Shown here: positions 34,640 through 42,997 of the stretch, piece after piece
How the letters are laid out: each line of letters begins with the position of its first letter
Numbering within the stretch: position 1 is the stretch's first letter
Source: JAPYWM01 sp964489015
Lineage (GTDB): Bacteria > Bacteroidota > Bacteroidia > SpSt-205
Assembly: GCA_964489015.1 (NCBI GenBank)
Contig: CAZAXD010000002.1
Span: 1-64,000, forward strand
Length of the DNA stretch: 64,000 nucleotides
Direction of reading: 5' to 3'
Notes under the pieces: model-generated
The model's input: the letters and a program-made list of their open reading frames with translations, nothing else
The model's database searches: none
Told to the model about the DNA's origin: nothing
Translations under genes and position numbers: made by a program

Positions 34640-36003
34640 AGCTTCGGCGGTCGCTTGTAGAGAAAGATAGGTTTGTCAGTGTGTGGGCTGGGGATGGGAT
34701 GCGGGAGATTTTGCACCTAGTCGATGTCCCGGTATGGGTTCGGCGGGGGCTTCGGTTTATCGGGTTTATCGGATTAGGTTTTTTGGGGTTTTTGTTTTTG
34801 CCGTGGACGCAGAATATTGCGGCGGGTGGGCGGGTCACGTCTCTTACGCCGGAGGTGCGTCCGCAGACCCTCCACGCAATGATCCCCGGGCGTTTGGCAC
34901 ACTGGTACGTGCGCGAGGGTGTTCGGGTCAAGGCAGGCGATACGCTGCTTCAGATTGCTGAAATCAAAGATTACTACTTAGACCCTGCCTTGGTGGAGCG
35001 GCTCCGGGAGCAGATTATTGCCAAGGAGGAAGCCTTAGAGGCCCAGCAGCGCAAGGCAGTGGCTCTGCGCGATCAAATCCGAGCCATAGCGGCTGCGCGG
35101 GATGCAGCGCTTGCCCGCGCCCGTAATGCGCTCACCCAGGCTCAATTTCGCTACAAGGCGGACAGCGCCGCCTTTTTAGCGGCTGAGGTGGATCTGTCTG
35201 TGGCTCAGAGTCAATATCAGCGCCAGGAGTCACTTTATGTCAAGGGGTTGCGCTCGCTGACAGACCTCCAAAATCGCCAAGCTAAATATCAAGAAGCGCA
35301 GGCCAAATACATTGCGGCTCGCAACCGACTTGGGATAGCCCGTGCCGACGTGGAAAACGCTTATCTAAGTATTCAGGCGCTAGCGGCCGACTATCAAGAA
35401 AAGCTCGCGAAAGCCCAATCAGACCTAGAGGCTACCCTGGCCTATGTTTACGACTTACAGGCAACCATTGCTAAGCTTAGAAATGAGCTAGCTAACGTGC
35501 AAGTGCGTCGAGGTTTTTACTACATCGTGGCGCCTCAAGATGGTTATGTAGTGCGAGCAGTCAAAACTGGGGTAGGAGAGGTCATTAAGGAAGGGGAACC
35601 TTTGGCGGTCTTTATGCCGGCGGGCTATCAGCTTGCAGCTGAGGTTTATGTGAAGCCCATGGACGTGCCGCTATTGCGGGTAGGAGCTACGGTACGTTTG
35701 CAGTTTGATGGGTGGCCTGCTTTTATCTTTTCGGGCTGGCCTGGCCTAAGCTTCGGGACTTTCAGCGGGTGTATCACCGCCATCGATTATGTAGACGATG
35801 GCTCTGGGAGTTTTCGCGTGCTAGTTCAGCTGGATAGCACCGACGCCTGGCCTTCTCTGCTGAGGCTTGGCGGTGGTGTGCGGGCTTGGTTTCTCCTTAA
35901 TGACGTTCCCATTTGGTATGAGCTTTGGCGCCAGATTAATGGCTTTCCGCCGGATTTTCTTCCCCAGTTTTATCAAGCTAAAACCCATCAGAACTCAAAG
36001 TGA
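34636..36003 (+). CDS. HlyD-family membrane fusion protein
   Basis: 455 residues. Short cytoplasmic N-terminus, one membrane helix (FIGFIGLGFLGFLFLPW, about 44-60), a biotinyl-lipoyl-like half (PGRLAHWYVREGVRVKAGDT), a long coiled coil (about 115-285, rich in Ala/Gln/Arg), the second lipoyl half (FYYIVAPQDGYVVRAVKTGVGEVIKEGEP), and the adaptor beta domain. It bridges the ABC protein and TolC in type I secretion. Coupled to the ABC gene by ATGA. Confidence 0.93.
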   Translation: MKLRRSLVEKDRFVSVWAGDGMREILHLVDVPVWVRRGLRFIGFIGLGFLGFLFLPWTQNIAAGGRVTSLTPEVRPQTLHAMIPGRLAHWYVREGVRVKAGDTLLQIAEIKDYYLDPALVERLREQIIAKEEALEAQQRKAVALRDQIRAIAAARDAALARARNALTQAQFRYKADSAAFLAAEVDLSVAQSQYQRQESLYVKGLRSLTDLQNRQAKYQEAQAKYIAARNRLGIARADVENAYLSIQALAADYQEKLAKAQSDLEATLAYVYDLQATIAKLRNELANVQVRRGFYYIVAPQDGYVVRAVKTGVGEVIKEGEPLAVFMPAGYQLAAEVYVKPMDVPLLRVGATVRLQFDGWPAFIFSGWPGLSFGTFSGCITAIDYVDDGSGSFRVLVQLDSTDAWPSLLRLGGGVRAWFLLNDVPIWYELWRQINGFPPDFLPQFYQAKTHQNSK

Positions 36004-37372
36004 TCTATGGTTAGGCTTATCTGGCTATCTACTTTTTTTTTTATATGCGCAGCCAGTGCCTTTATCTCTAGCGGAGGTGTGGGCAGAGGTTCGGGGTCGG
36101 CATCCCCTTTGGCGGGCTATCAGCTTGGGGCCTGCTATAGCCCAGGCAGAGGCTCAGCAGACTAGCGGCGTATGGGATCCTTTTCTGTCAGCTTCGTACA
36201 TGGGAAAGGACTTCAAAAATACACTGTACTACACCCTTTTGTATTCGGATCTCAAGGTTCCTATCTGGAATGGTCTAGACCTCAAGCTTAGTTATGAAAG
36301 GACTTTTGGTTTTTCGCTTAACCCAGAAGATGTCACGCCAGCAGCTGGCCTTATCGGGGCTGGGTTGAGTGTGCCCTTAGGACAAGGACTTCTGATCGAT
36401 TATCGGCGAGCGGCTATTCAGAAAGCGCGGGTTTATGCGACAGCGAGCTTATACGAGAGGCAACTAGCCGCTGCCACGTTTTTATATGAGGTGGCGGTCG
36501 ACTACTGGGAATGGTTAGCCGGTTATTACAAGGCACGTGCTTATGCGCAGCAGTTAAACGTGGCCCAAGCTCGCTTAGACTTTGTGCGGACTGCCTTTCT
36601 GCAGGGCGAGGCTAGTCGAGTAGATACCTTAGAAGCGGCTGTCGAGGTGGACTTACGGGCTCAGCAGTTGGCCCTTTCGCAGGGCGAGCTGGCCAAAAAG
36701 ACACTCTTACTCCTGCGGCATCTATGGCAAGACTCTTTATCGGTGGAGCGCTTCTTGTCGGAGTATCGGCCAGATACGGCTTTGCCTTCGATCCCGTTTG
36801 AGCGGTGGGAGGCGTTTATAAGCCAGCATCCCAAGCTCCGTTTGTATGAGTTCAAGCGGCAAGCGCTTTTCATTGAGCGCCGCTGGGCTGCTGAGCAGCT
36901 TCGGCCACGGCTTCAGGTGGATTACAGCTTCCTTCGCGATCTAAGTAAGGTCAATGCTGACTGGAGTCGTCCCTTTGAGACAAACTATAAATTGGTTGTT
37001 ACGTTTGCGATGCCTTTGTACCTGCGCGCAGCGCGGGGCCAGCTGGCAGCTGCCCGACTGGAACTCCTGCGTCTCGAAGCGGAGCAGCTCTTTGAGGCCC
37101 GTTCTTTATACGTCAAGGCCTTAGGCCAGATCAATCTCTTGGACTCCCTGGCTAGCCAGAGCCGCCGGCAAGAGCGCGTAGTCCAGAACCTTTTTGAACT
37201 AGTCACCTTAGAAGGGGAACGCTTTCGGGCTGGGGAAAGTGATCTTTTTGTGGTCAATCGGCGGGAACGTGAAGCCTTTTCCGCGCTTATCAGCTTATAT
37301 GATCTTTATGCTCGGTATGGTACGGCTTATGCTGAATTAGGATCTATTTTAGGGTGGGGATGGTTGGAATAA
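35939..37372 (+). CDS. TolC-family outer membrane channel of the type I system; start uncertain
   Basis: Outer membrane channel; about 440 mature residues with the OEP repeats (GVWDPFLSASYMGKDF, GAGLSVPLGQGLLIDYR, LQVDYSFLRDLSKV). The coding frame has no ordinary start after the hlyD stop (36003). ATG 35939 is in frame but lies 65 bases inside hlyD and gives a long, odd n-region. ATG 36007, three bases after hlyD, is in another frame; if the run of ten T at 36033-36042 had nine, it would give MVRLIWLSTFFLYA|QP, a perfect short signal peptide for this genome. The gene is certain, its start is not. Confidence 0.85.
   Translation: MAFRRIFFPSFIKLKPIRTQSDLWLGLSGYLLFFLYAQPVPLSLAEVWAEVRGRHPLWRAISLGPAIAQAEAQQTSGVWDPFLSASYMGKDFKNTLYYTLLYSDLKVPIWNGLDLKLSYERTFGFSLNPEDVTPAAGLIGAGLSVPLGQGLLIDYRRAAIQKARVYATASLYERQLAAATFLYEVAVDYWEWLAGYYKARAYAQQLNVAQARLDFVRTAFLQGEASRVDTLEAAVEVDLRAQQLALSQGELAKKTLLLLRHLWQDSLSVERFLSEYRPDTALPSIPFERWEAFISQHPKLRLYEFKRQALFIERRWAAEQLRPRLQVDYSFLRDLSKVNADWSRPFETNYKLVVTFAMPLYLRAARGQLAAARLELLRLEAEQLFEARSLYVKALGQINLLDSLASQSRRQERVVQNLFELVTLEGERFRAGESDLFVVNRREREAFSALISLYDLYARYGTAYAELGSILGWGWLE
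36033..36042 (+). repeat. run of ten T in the signal-peptide region of the TolC gene
   Basis: Ten consecutive T. Losing one joins ATG 36007 to the TolC frame. Possible slippage site, sequencing error or chance. Confidence 0.6.
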
Positions 37373-37395
37373 ATCTGCCTTTTAGCCGATGGTCT

Positions 37396-37455
37396 ATGGC
37401 TGTGCTCGCTCTGTGTATAGGCGGCTGTCATAAGCAGCTCCTGATTTTTGTTTAA
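37396..37455 (+). CDS. possible micro-lipoprotein ORF
   Basis: The gap between the TolC gene and the PAS/PP2C gene holds MAVLALCIGGC followed by HKQLLIFV and a stop: 19 residues, a basic residue-poor but lipobox-like CIGGC. A longer in-frame ATG at 37360 overlaps the TolC stop. It could be a lipoprotein remnant or chance. Confidence 0.2.
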   Translation: MAVLALCIGGCHKQLLIFV

Positions 37456-37463
37456 GCAGCCAT

Positions 37464-39149
37464 ATGGGACTGCTAGAAACCCTGAAAGGCCTGCTGACTT
37501 CCGAAGAAGACAAGCTGCAAAATCTCCTTGCCATCGTCGCTAAAGAAACCGATAACGCAATCATCATCACCGACCATAACGGGAAAATCATCTGGGTCAA
37601 TGATAGCTTTCAAAAGCTTTCTGGTTATACCCTCGAGGAGCTGCGGGGAAAAGTGCCTGGACATGTTTTGCAAGGACCTGGCACCAACCCAGAGACGGTA
37701 AAGCGCATTCGGGAACATCTGCAGGCTCGTAGGCCCTTTCGGGAACGTATCTTAAACTATCACAAAAATGGCTCACCCTATTGGATAGATATACACGTGA
37801 CGCCTGTTTTCGATGAAAAGACAGGTGAGCTCACTCATTTCATGGCTTTTGAATTAGACGTGACTAAAGAAGTTGAGCGCGAGCGCGAGCTACAGGAGCG
37901 GAACCATGAGCTTCAAAAAATGATTGAGGAGTATCGTCAAGCCCAAGAAGAGCTAGGCGCGCTTAATGAAAAATTACAAGAAAACCTGAGAGTTTTAGAG
38001 GATTCTCAGGAGCATATTCGCTTGTTGTCTAGTATATTTACACGTTCCTATAATGCAAACGTCATCTTTGATAGAAATCTTGAAATCATCTGGGCTAACC
38101 CTGCGTTTGTCCAGCTGATGGGCTACACGCTTAGTGAGGCGCACGCAACTGCCCGGCAGGTCATGTTAGATATCGTGGGTGGGGATGAAGCTTTACTCGA
38201 AAGTTTAGCTCGGGAGCTTGAGCGAAAATTTTCGCTCAAGCGTGAGATTCACACTCGCCGCAAAGACGGTACCTACTTTTGGTCTCTGACTACTATCTCT
38301 TGCCTTTTGGATGAAGTCGGTCAGCTTACCCATTATTTAGTCACCTTAGTGGATGTCACGGAGCAAAAGCAGGCTTATCTTCTTCTCCAAGAGCAAATGA
38401 AAGAGTTAGAGGATAGCGCTACTTATGCGGAGCGCATCCAAAAGGCTCTTATTCCCAAGCTTGACGTAGCAGAGAGTCACGGTCTTCGTGCTAAGCTCTT
38501 TTATCAACCGAAATACAAGATAGGCGGTGATTTTGTCTGGGTTTCATCCGGAGAAGAGGATATCTGCTTTGGTATTGGAGACTCCACCGGACATGGCGTT
38601 CCAGGTGCCATGCTGGGTATGCTCTTCCTACAGCTACTCAAGGAGAGCTTTTCATTGAATAGTCGTGCACTCAGGAAAGTCATACCTACTTTTCATCAAA
38701 AGCTCTTAGCGTTTCAAGAGAATGCGGAGCTCAAGGACTCTCTGGAGCTAAGTCTAGTACGGATTACGTCTGAGGTGGTAGAAGTCTTTACGACCAGTGC
38801 GCAACCAGTGTTCATTCAGGCGATGAATGGGCAGGTAGAGGAGATAAGTATGAGAGCTCACCTAGGTCGCGAGCTCATTTTACAGAGTGAAGGCCTTCAG
38901 CTTGGCGTTTACGAGGTGCCTCGTAAAGAGCTACGTCGCGTATACCTTATGACGGATGGGATTCGGGATACCATCGGCGGCTCTGCTCAAAAGCGGTTTG
39001 GCTCCCCGCGCGTGCGCGCCGTACTAAATGCCAATGCCCATGAAGATCTATCTACCGTGGTGAAGGAGCTTAGGTACGCCATCGAGACATGGCGAGGTTC
39101 TACCGAGCAGATGGATGACTACCTCATGCTAGCCATAGAACTGCACTGA
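37464..39149 (+). CDS. PAS-PAS-PP2C (SpoIIE/RsbU-like) serine phosphatase
   Basis: 561-residue cytoplasmic signalling protein. PAS/PAC domain 1 at about 22-137 (NAIIITDHNGKIIWVNDSF, later SPYWIDIHVTPV), a coiled coil (about 140-190), PAS domain 2 at about 195-310 (NANVIFDRNLEIIWANPAF, TYFWSLTTISCL), a second short coiled coil with AERIQKALIPK, then the SpoIIE-type PP2C phosphatase with YKIGGDFVWV, GDSTGHGVPGAMLG, MTDGIRDTIGG and QMDDYLMLAIEL metal-site residues. Such proteins dephosphorylate anti-sigma antagonists or similar partners; none is adjacent. Confidence 0.93.
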   Translation: MGLLETLKGLLTSEEDKLQNLLAIVAKETDNAIIITDHNGKIIWVNDSFQKLSGYTLEELRGKVPGHVLQGPGTNPETVKRIREHLQARRPFRERILNYHKNGSPYWIDIHVTPVFDEKTGELTHFMAFELDVTKEVERERELQERNHELQKMIEEYRQAQEELGALNEKLQENLRVLEDSQEHIRLLSSIFTRSYNANVIFDRNLEIIWANPAFVQLMGYTLSEAHATARQVMLDIVGGDEALLESLARELERKFSLKREIHTRRKDGTYFWSLTTISCLLDEVGQLTHYLVTLVDVTEQKQAYLLLQEQMKELEDSATYAERIQKALIPKLDVAESHGLRAKLFYQPKYKIGGDFVWVSSGEEDICFGIGDSTGHGVPGAMLGMLFLQLLKESFSLNSRALRKVIPTFHQKLLAFQENAELKDSLELSLVRITSEVVEVFTTSAQPVFIQAMNGQVEEISMRAHLGRELILQSEGLQLGVYEVPRKELRRVYLMTDGIRDTIGGSAQKRFGSPRVRAVLNANAHEDLSTVVKELRYAIETWRGSTEQMDDYLMLAIELH

Positions 39150-39206
39150 ACGGCGCGGGCCCTATTAAGTTTCTACAATCAAGTTGTACTCGGTATGAGT
39201 CCCTTA

Positions 39207-41222
39207 TTAGCTTGGCAAGAGGGGGCTTCCTGCCATGGCCTCTAACTCCTGGAGGGAGATGATGGGGATGCCTAGAGCTTCTGCTTTCTGGCGCTTAAGG
39301 GGCCCCATGTCTTCTCCGGCGACGAGGTAATCGAGATTTTTACTGACCCCGCTAGCATAAATGCCCCCATGCATCACGATGTAGGCCTTGAGCGCTTCCC
39401 GGGAAAGTTCAGGGAACGTTCCCGAGATAAGGAAGCGCTTGCCACGCAGAGGGCCGGCTTGGGTCGTTGGCGTCGTATAAACAAACTGCACACCATGGGC
39501 CCGAAGGCGAGCGATCTCAGCCTGGTTACGCGGTTCATCCAAGTAAGCCCGAACGCTTCTGGCAATAATGGGACCGATTTCATGAACGGCGCTGATAGCT
39601 TCCTCGGGGGCGCTCATAAGGGCTTCGATGGTGGGAAAAGCCTCTGCTAGCTTTCGCGCCGTTGTTTCGCCTACGTGCCGAATCCCCAGAGCATAAAGTA
39701 CCCGGGAGTATGGTACCTGAGTCGAAGCCCGAATGTTTTGAACGATCTTTTCCGGCAGTTTGTCTGCAAAGCCCTCCAAGTGTTTTAGTTTATCAGGTTC
39801 TAAGGCGTAGAGGTCGCTAAAGCGACGGACCAGTCGGGCTTGATAAAGCTTTTTGAGGATTTTCTTGCCGAGGCCTTGGATATTCATGGCCCTTCGGCTC
39901 ACAAAGTGCTCGAGGCGTCCAATCACTTGGGGCGGACATTCGAGGTAATTGGGACAGTAGCGGCCTACTTCGCCGGGGGGCTGTAGGAGGGTTGCTTGGC
40001 ATTCGGGGCAAGTGTCAGGGGGAATGACGGGCTGAGCGTGAGGGGGACGCTGTGCTGGCAGAGCTTTGATGACCTTGGGGATAATCTCGCCGCTCTTTTC
40101 CACTATGACCATGTCTGGCAAGTGCAGGTCCAGTCGACGAATTTCGTCATAATTGTAAAGCGAGGCGCGTTTGACGAGGGTACCGGCGAGCTTGACAGGG
40201 CGCAGGTTCGCCACGGGGGTGATGTACCCCGTTCGACCCACTTGATAGGTAATCGATAGCAGTTCGGTCGTCGCTTGTTCGGTTGGATACTTACAAGCGA
40301 TAGCCCAGCGCGGGGCCTTGGCGGTAGAACCGATAGCCTCCCGAAGGGCGGTACTATCGACTTTGACGACGATGCCATCGATGTCAAAGGGGAGGTTGGC
40401 TTTTTCGCGCTGCCAGTGGTCGATAAAGCTGAGGACGGCCGCCAGGGGGCTGGGGGGGAGGGTTTCCACGATGGGGAAGCCCCATTGGCGGAGCTTTTGC
40501 AGGCGCTCATAGTCCGAGTCTGGGAGGTTAGGGCCCTCCACAAAGTAAGCCAGAAACCGTAAGGGGCGTCGGGCCACCTCCCCCGCATCCTGTAGCTTGA
40601 GGGAGCCGGCGGTGGCGTTTCGAGGGTTCATAAAGGGCAGTTCTCCGATTTCCTCACGCTGCGCATTGAGGGTCAGAAAGTCCGAGCGGTTCATATACAC
40701 TTCGCCGCGCACCTCGAGCTCGGGGGGGAAATTGGTGCCGCGTAGGCGTAGGGGAATACTACGGAGGGTACGAAGGTTAGGCGTGATATCGTCTCCTTTT
40801 TCACCATCGCCGCGGGTAACCCCGCGCACGAAGTGTCCCTGCTCGTAGTGCAGGCTAATCGCTACGCCGTCAACTTTGAGCTGTGCAATGTAAAGCCAGC
40901 TCTGGTTCGGGACTAGGCGGCGTAGGCGCTCCTCAAAGGCTCGTAATTCTGCCGGGTCGTAGGCATTGTCAAGGCTAAGCATGGGGCGCCGATGCGGCAC
41001 CACCGGAAAGACCTTGGTGATGGTACCTCCGACTCGCTGGGTCGGTGAGTCGGGATGTTTCAGATCCGGAAAGGCTTCTTCCAGGCGACGTAGCTCTTGC
41101 ACCAGCTCATCGTATACGCTGTCGGCAATCAAAGGAGCCGCTAAGACGTAGTAGCGATAATCATGTTCATGAATTTCCTGGACAAGCTGCTGGATGCGCT
41201 GAGCCGCTTCCTCGCGAGTCAA
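39207..41222 (-). CDS. ligA: NAD-dependent DNA ligase LigA
   Basis: Seals nicks in DNA using NAD. 671 residues from TTG 41222. Domain Ia and adenylation domain with the active-site lysine K116 in LKVDGVAIS (E. coli K115), OB fold, four-Cys zinc finger (CPECQATLLQPP and RYCPNYLECPP), HhH domains, and a BRCT domain (LRGKRFLISGTF). A longer frame to 41318 exists, but its first 32 residues are a translation of tRNA-Asp, so they are not protein. TTG 41222 lies one base after the tRNA discriminator base. The mRNA must come from the tRNA-Asp promoter. Confidence 0.95.
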   Translation of the reverse strand: MTREEAAQRIQQLVQEIHEHDYRYYVLAAPLIADSVYDELVQELRRLEEAFPDLKHPDSPTQRVGGTITKVFPVVPHRRPMLSLDNAYDPAELRAFEERLRRLVPNQSWLYIAQLKVDGVAISLHYEQGHFVRGVTRGDGEKGDDITPNLRTLRSIPLRLRGTNFPPELEVRGEVYMNRSDFLTLNAQREEIGELPFMNPRNATAGSLKLQDAGEVARRPLRFLAYFVEGPNLPDSDYERLQKLRQWGFPIVETLPPSPLAAVLSFIDHWQREKANLPFDIDGIVVKVDSTALREAIGSTAKAPRWAIACKYPTEQATTELLSITYQVGRTGYITPVANLRPVKLAGTLVKRASLYNYDEIRRLDLHLPDMVIVEKSGEIIPKVIKALPAQRPPHAQPVIPPDTCPECQATLLQPPGEVGRYCPNYLECPPQVIGRLEHFVSRRAMNIQGLGKKILKKLYQARLVRRFSDLYALEPDKLKHLEGFADKLPEKIVQNIRASTQVPYSRVLYALGIRHVGETTARKLAEAFPTIEALMSAPEEAISAVHEIGPIIARSVRAYLDEPRNQAEIARLRAHGVQFVYTTPTTQAGPLRGKRFLISGTFPELSREALKAYIVMHGGIYASGVSKNLDYLVAGEDMGPLKRQKAEALGIPIISLQELEAMAGSPLLPS

Positions 41223-41223
41223 G

Positions 41224-41297
41224 CGGTCCGGACGGGATTCGAACCCGCGGCCTCTGGCGTGACAGGCCAGCGTTCTGACCAGCTGAACTACCGGACC
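41224..41297 (-). tRNA. tRNA-Asp (GTC)
   Basis: Cloverleaf of 74 bases: acceptor GGTCCGG/CCGGACC, anticodon stem CTGGC/GCCAG with loop CTGTCAC and anticodon GTC, T-loop TTCGAAT, discriminator G. CCA is not encoded. The ligA start codon follows after one base (41223). Confidence 0.97.
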
Positions 41298-41305
41298 AAG
41301 TGGCG

Positions 41306-41313
41306 CAAAGGTA
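41306..41313 (-). promoter_or_regulatory. -7 element of tRNA-Asp and ligA
   Basis: TACCTTTG on the minus strand, eight bases before the 5' end of tRNA-Asp. No second promoter is seen between the tRNA and ligA. Confidence 0.7.
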
Positions 41314-41354
41314 CGCACTTTTGGACAAATGCAAGGGGTGTCGAACTTTGCTTC

Positions 41355-41561
41355 ATGGACAAAGGAGCGGTAGAGAGGCAGTACGAAGCGCTACTCGATA
41401 CTATTGCGCAAGCCATGGAAGTCCTCTCGAGTCAGATGGCGGAAGCCGCTCGTCAACAAGACCTAACCGAGCTGGCGAGTCTCAGCCGGCAACGAAAAGC
41501 CTTAGACCGATTTCAACAGCAGCTTATCAAAGCCTTTCGTCGATGGCAAGCCGAGTGGTAG
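41355..41561 (+). CDS. small helical protein of unknown function
   Basis: 68 residues, strongly helical with heptad character (VERQYEALLDTIAQAMEVL and DLTELASLSRQRKALDRFQQ). No known family recognised. The frame continues upstream through the antisense of tRNA-Asp, but ATG 41355 with GAACTTTG (one mismatch to the -7 element) five bases before is the plausible start. It is divergent from tRNA-Asp/ligA and lies 22 bases upstream of the J-domain gene. Confidence 0.62.
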   Translation: MDKGAVERQYEALLDTIAQAMEVLSSQMAEAARQQDLTELASLSRQRKALDRFQQQLIKAFRRWQAEW

Positions 41562-41583
41562 GATTTTTGCGTTATTTGATAGG

Positions 41584-42387
41584 GTGCGCAATTACTATGA
41601 GGTTTTGGGTCTACCTTTTGGTGCGCCGATAGCTGACGTGCGTCTGCGTTATCGGCAGCTAGCCCGCTTATATCACCCAGACATCAACCCCGGCCCCGAA
41701 GCTGAAGAGAAGATGCGTCTACTCAATGAGGCGTATCGCGTGTTGTCTGACCCGGAATTGCGCTTGCGGTATCATCTCCAAGTAGCGCTTTCGCGAGCCC
41801 GTTCGCGAAAGCGGACTGTGCGCTACGTGGTTTATCCGGTGCCTGCTCCGCCTCCTCTTATGCCACGGCATGTGGTCTATACGCTAGTGGTGGGGCTTTT
41901 TTTAGTCATAGGTAGTACGACGGTCTATCATGTTCAAAATCCCTTTGTGGCCAAGGTAGCGCGGCTGAGTGGCTACGGTTGGCGCGTTTGGCCCCCCTAC
42001 TTGGCACTAGAACCTACCATAGAGGAGGTTTACTTAGCCCAAAATAGGCTAGAAGCGCTCCCTCCCGCCCTACTCAATCTTCCCCACCTTAGAGTGCTCC
42101 ATGTAGCAGATAATCAAATAGCGATTTTGCCTTCCGCTCTTACACAGCTTAGTCAGCTCGAACGCCTCTATTTGGCGCACAATCGGCTAAGGGCCTTACC
42201 GTGGGGCTTGGGCGACTTGCACCGGTTGCAGGTGCTTGATCTGAGTTATAACCACCTGACGGAGGTGCCCGCAGAGATCTTAGATCTACCTCGGCTTGAG
42301 CGGTTAGACTTGCGGGGTAATCCGCTCAGTGAGCGGATGCGGCGCCACTTGGCTAGTCACCCACGCCGCTCAGCCTTTTTTTGGTGA
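41584..42387 (+). CDS. J-domain - membrane helix - leucine-rich repeat fusion protein
   Basis: 267 residues starting at GTG. Residues 1-65 form a J-domain (NYYEVLGLPFGAPIADV, HPD at 31-33, LNEAYRVLSDPELR), which in DnaJ proteins stimulates Hsp70 ATPase. A basic linker follows, a single membrane helix (about 95-115, VVYTLVVGLFLVIGSTTVYHV), and then about five leucine-rich repeats (140-262: LEALPPALLNLPHLRVLHV, LERLYLAHNRLRALP, LQVLDLSYNHLTEVP). With the J-domain inside, the repeats would lie in the periplasm. I know no named family with this order. The last 31 bases overlap yidD on the other strand. Confidence 0.85.
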   Translation: MRNYYEVLGLPFGAPIADVRLRYRQLARLYHPDINPGPEAEEKMRLLNEAYRVLSDPELRLRYHLQVALSRARSRKRTVRYVVYPVPAPPPLMPRHVVYTLVVGLFLVIGSTTVYHVQNPFVAKVARLSGYGWRVWPPYLALEPTIEEVYLAQNRLEALPPALLNLPHLRVLHVADNQIAILPSALTQLSQLERLYLAHNRLRALPWGLGDLHRLQVLDLSYNHLTEVPAEILDLPRLERLDLRGNPLSERMRRHLASHPRRSAFFW

Positions 42388-42599
42388 GGAGGGGGAACTG
42401 GGTCGTAGCCACGCCCGCCCCAGGGATGACAGCGACTGAGGCGCCTAAGGCTAAGCAGGAAGCCGCGCCACCAGCCATGCCGTTGTATGGCTTCGATAGC
42501 GTACTGGGAGCAGCTAGGTACGTAGCGGCAGCTTGGCCCAAGGTATGGCGAAAGAAGCTGTTGATACAGCCTGATAGTGCTAATCAGTATCCAGCGCAT
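42357..42599 (-). CDS. yidD: membrane protein insertion efficiency factor YidD
   Basis: 80-residue small amphipathic protein that helps YidC-dependent membrane insertion. Family hallmarks: LYQQLLSPYLGPSCRY, PSCSQYAIEAIQRHG and LLSLRRLSRCHPWGGRGYDPVP. Follows rnpA with a 16-base overlap, the standard rpmH-rnpA-yidD order; yidC is not next to it here. The 3' end overlaps the convergent J-domain/LRR gene. Confidence 0.95.
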   Translation of the reverse strand: MRWILISTIRLYQQLLSPYLGPSCRYVPSCSQYAIEAIQRHGWWRGFLLSLRRLSRCHPWGGRGYDPVPPPHQKKAERRG

Positions 42600-42997
42600 A
42601 GACGGGTATGTAACTGCGTTAGGAGCGCATCCATGAGGGGTAGCATGGGTTCAGTGGGAGGAATAGGCTGTTCCCACTGCCAGAGTAGCCAGGTTTCACC
42701 CGGCAGCTTGGACTGCCACGTCGGCCTTAGGTGGCGAAAAGCTTCTCGGAGTAGGCGTTTGGTGCGGTTGCGGTGGACCGCTCGGCGCAAATGTCTTTTT
42801 CGGACCACAAAAGCGACTTTTAGCGCGGGAGGTGTCAGAGCCACTGTAAAGTGCACCGCTCTAAGCTTGAGCCCTTTCTGCTGCAGCGTATGGCCGTGTC
42901 GACTCAGATGAGTAAAAACATACCGTCCGCGTAAGCGGACGTCCCTGGATAAGCTGTAGTCAGCCGGCTCAGTAGGGTTTATGGGCGATGGTGTCAC
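42584..42997 (-). CDS. rnpA: ribonuclease P protein component; start uncertain
   Basis: Protein subunit of RNase P, which matures tRNA 5' ends. The core runs from SLSRDVRLRGRYVF through KVAFVVRKRHLRRAVHRNRTKRLLREAFR (the conserved RNR motif region). Start: GTG 42997 (137 residues, 29-base overlap with rpmH) is the shortest reasonable choice, since no start codon lies closer to the core; ATG 43084 inside rpmH would give 166 residues. Thermus rnpA is known to extend over rpmH in the same way, so the long form must be considered. Confidence 0.88.
   Translation of the reverse strand: MTPSPINPTEPADYSLSRDVRLRGRYVFTHLSRHGHTLQQKGLKLRAVHFTVALTPPALKVAFVVRKRHLRRAVHRNRTKRLLREAFRHLRPTWQSKLPGETWLLWQWEQPIPPTEPMLPLMDALLTQLHTRLCAGY

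Noticed and set aside
35867..35938. TolC start at 35867
   Set aside because: Deep inside hlyD; the residues are a shadow of HlyD coding sequence and give no signal peptide.
41223..41318. N-terminal extension of ligA to 41318
   Set aside because: These 32 residues are the translation of tRNA-Asp and its promoter gap; LigA homology begins after TTG 41222.
41163..41354. Long N-terminal part of the small helical protein frame
   Set aside because: It is the antisense of ligA and tRNA-Asp; coding character begins at ATG 41355.
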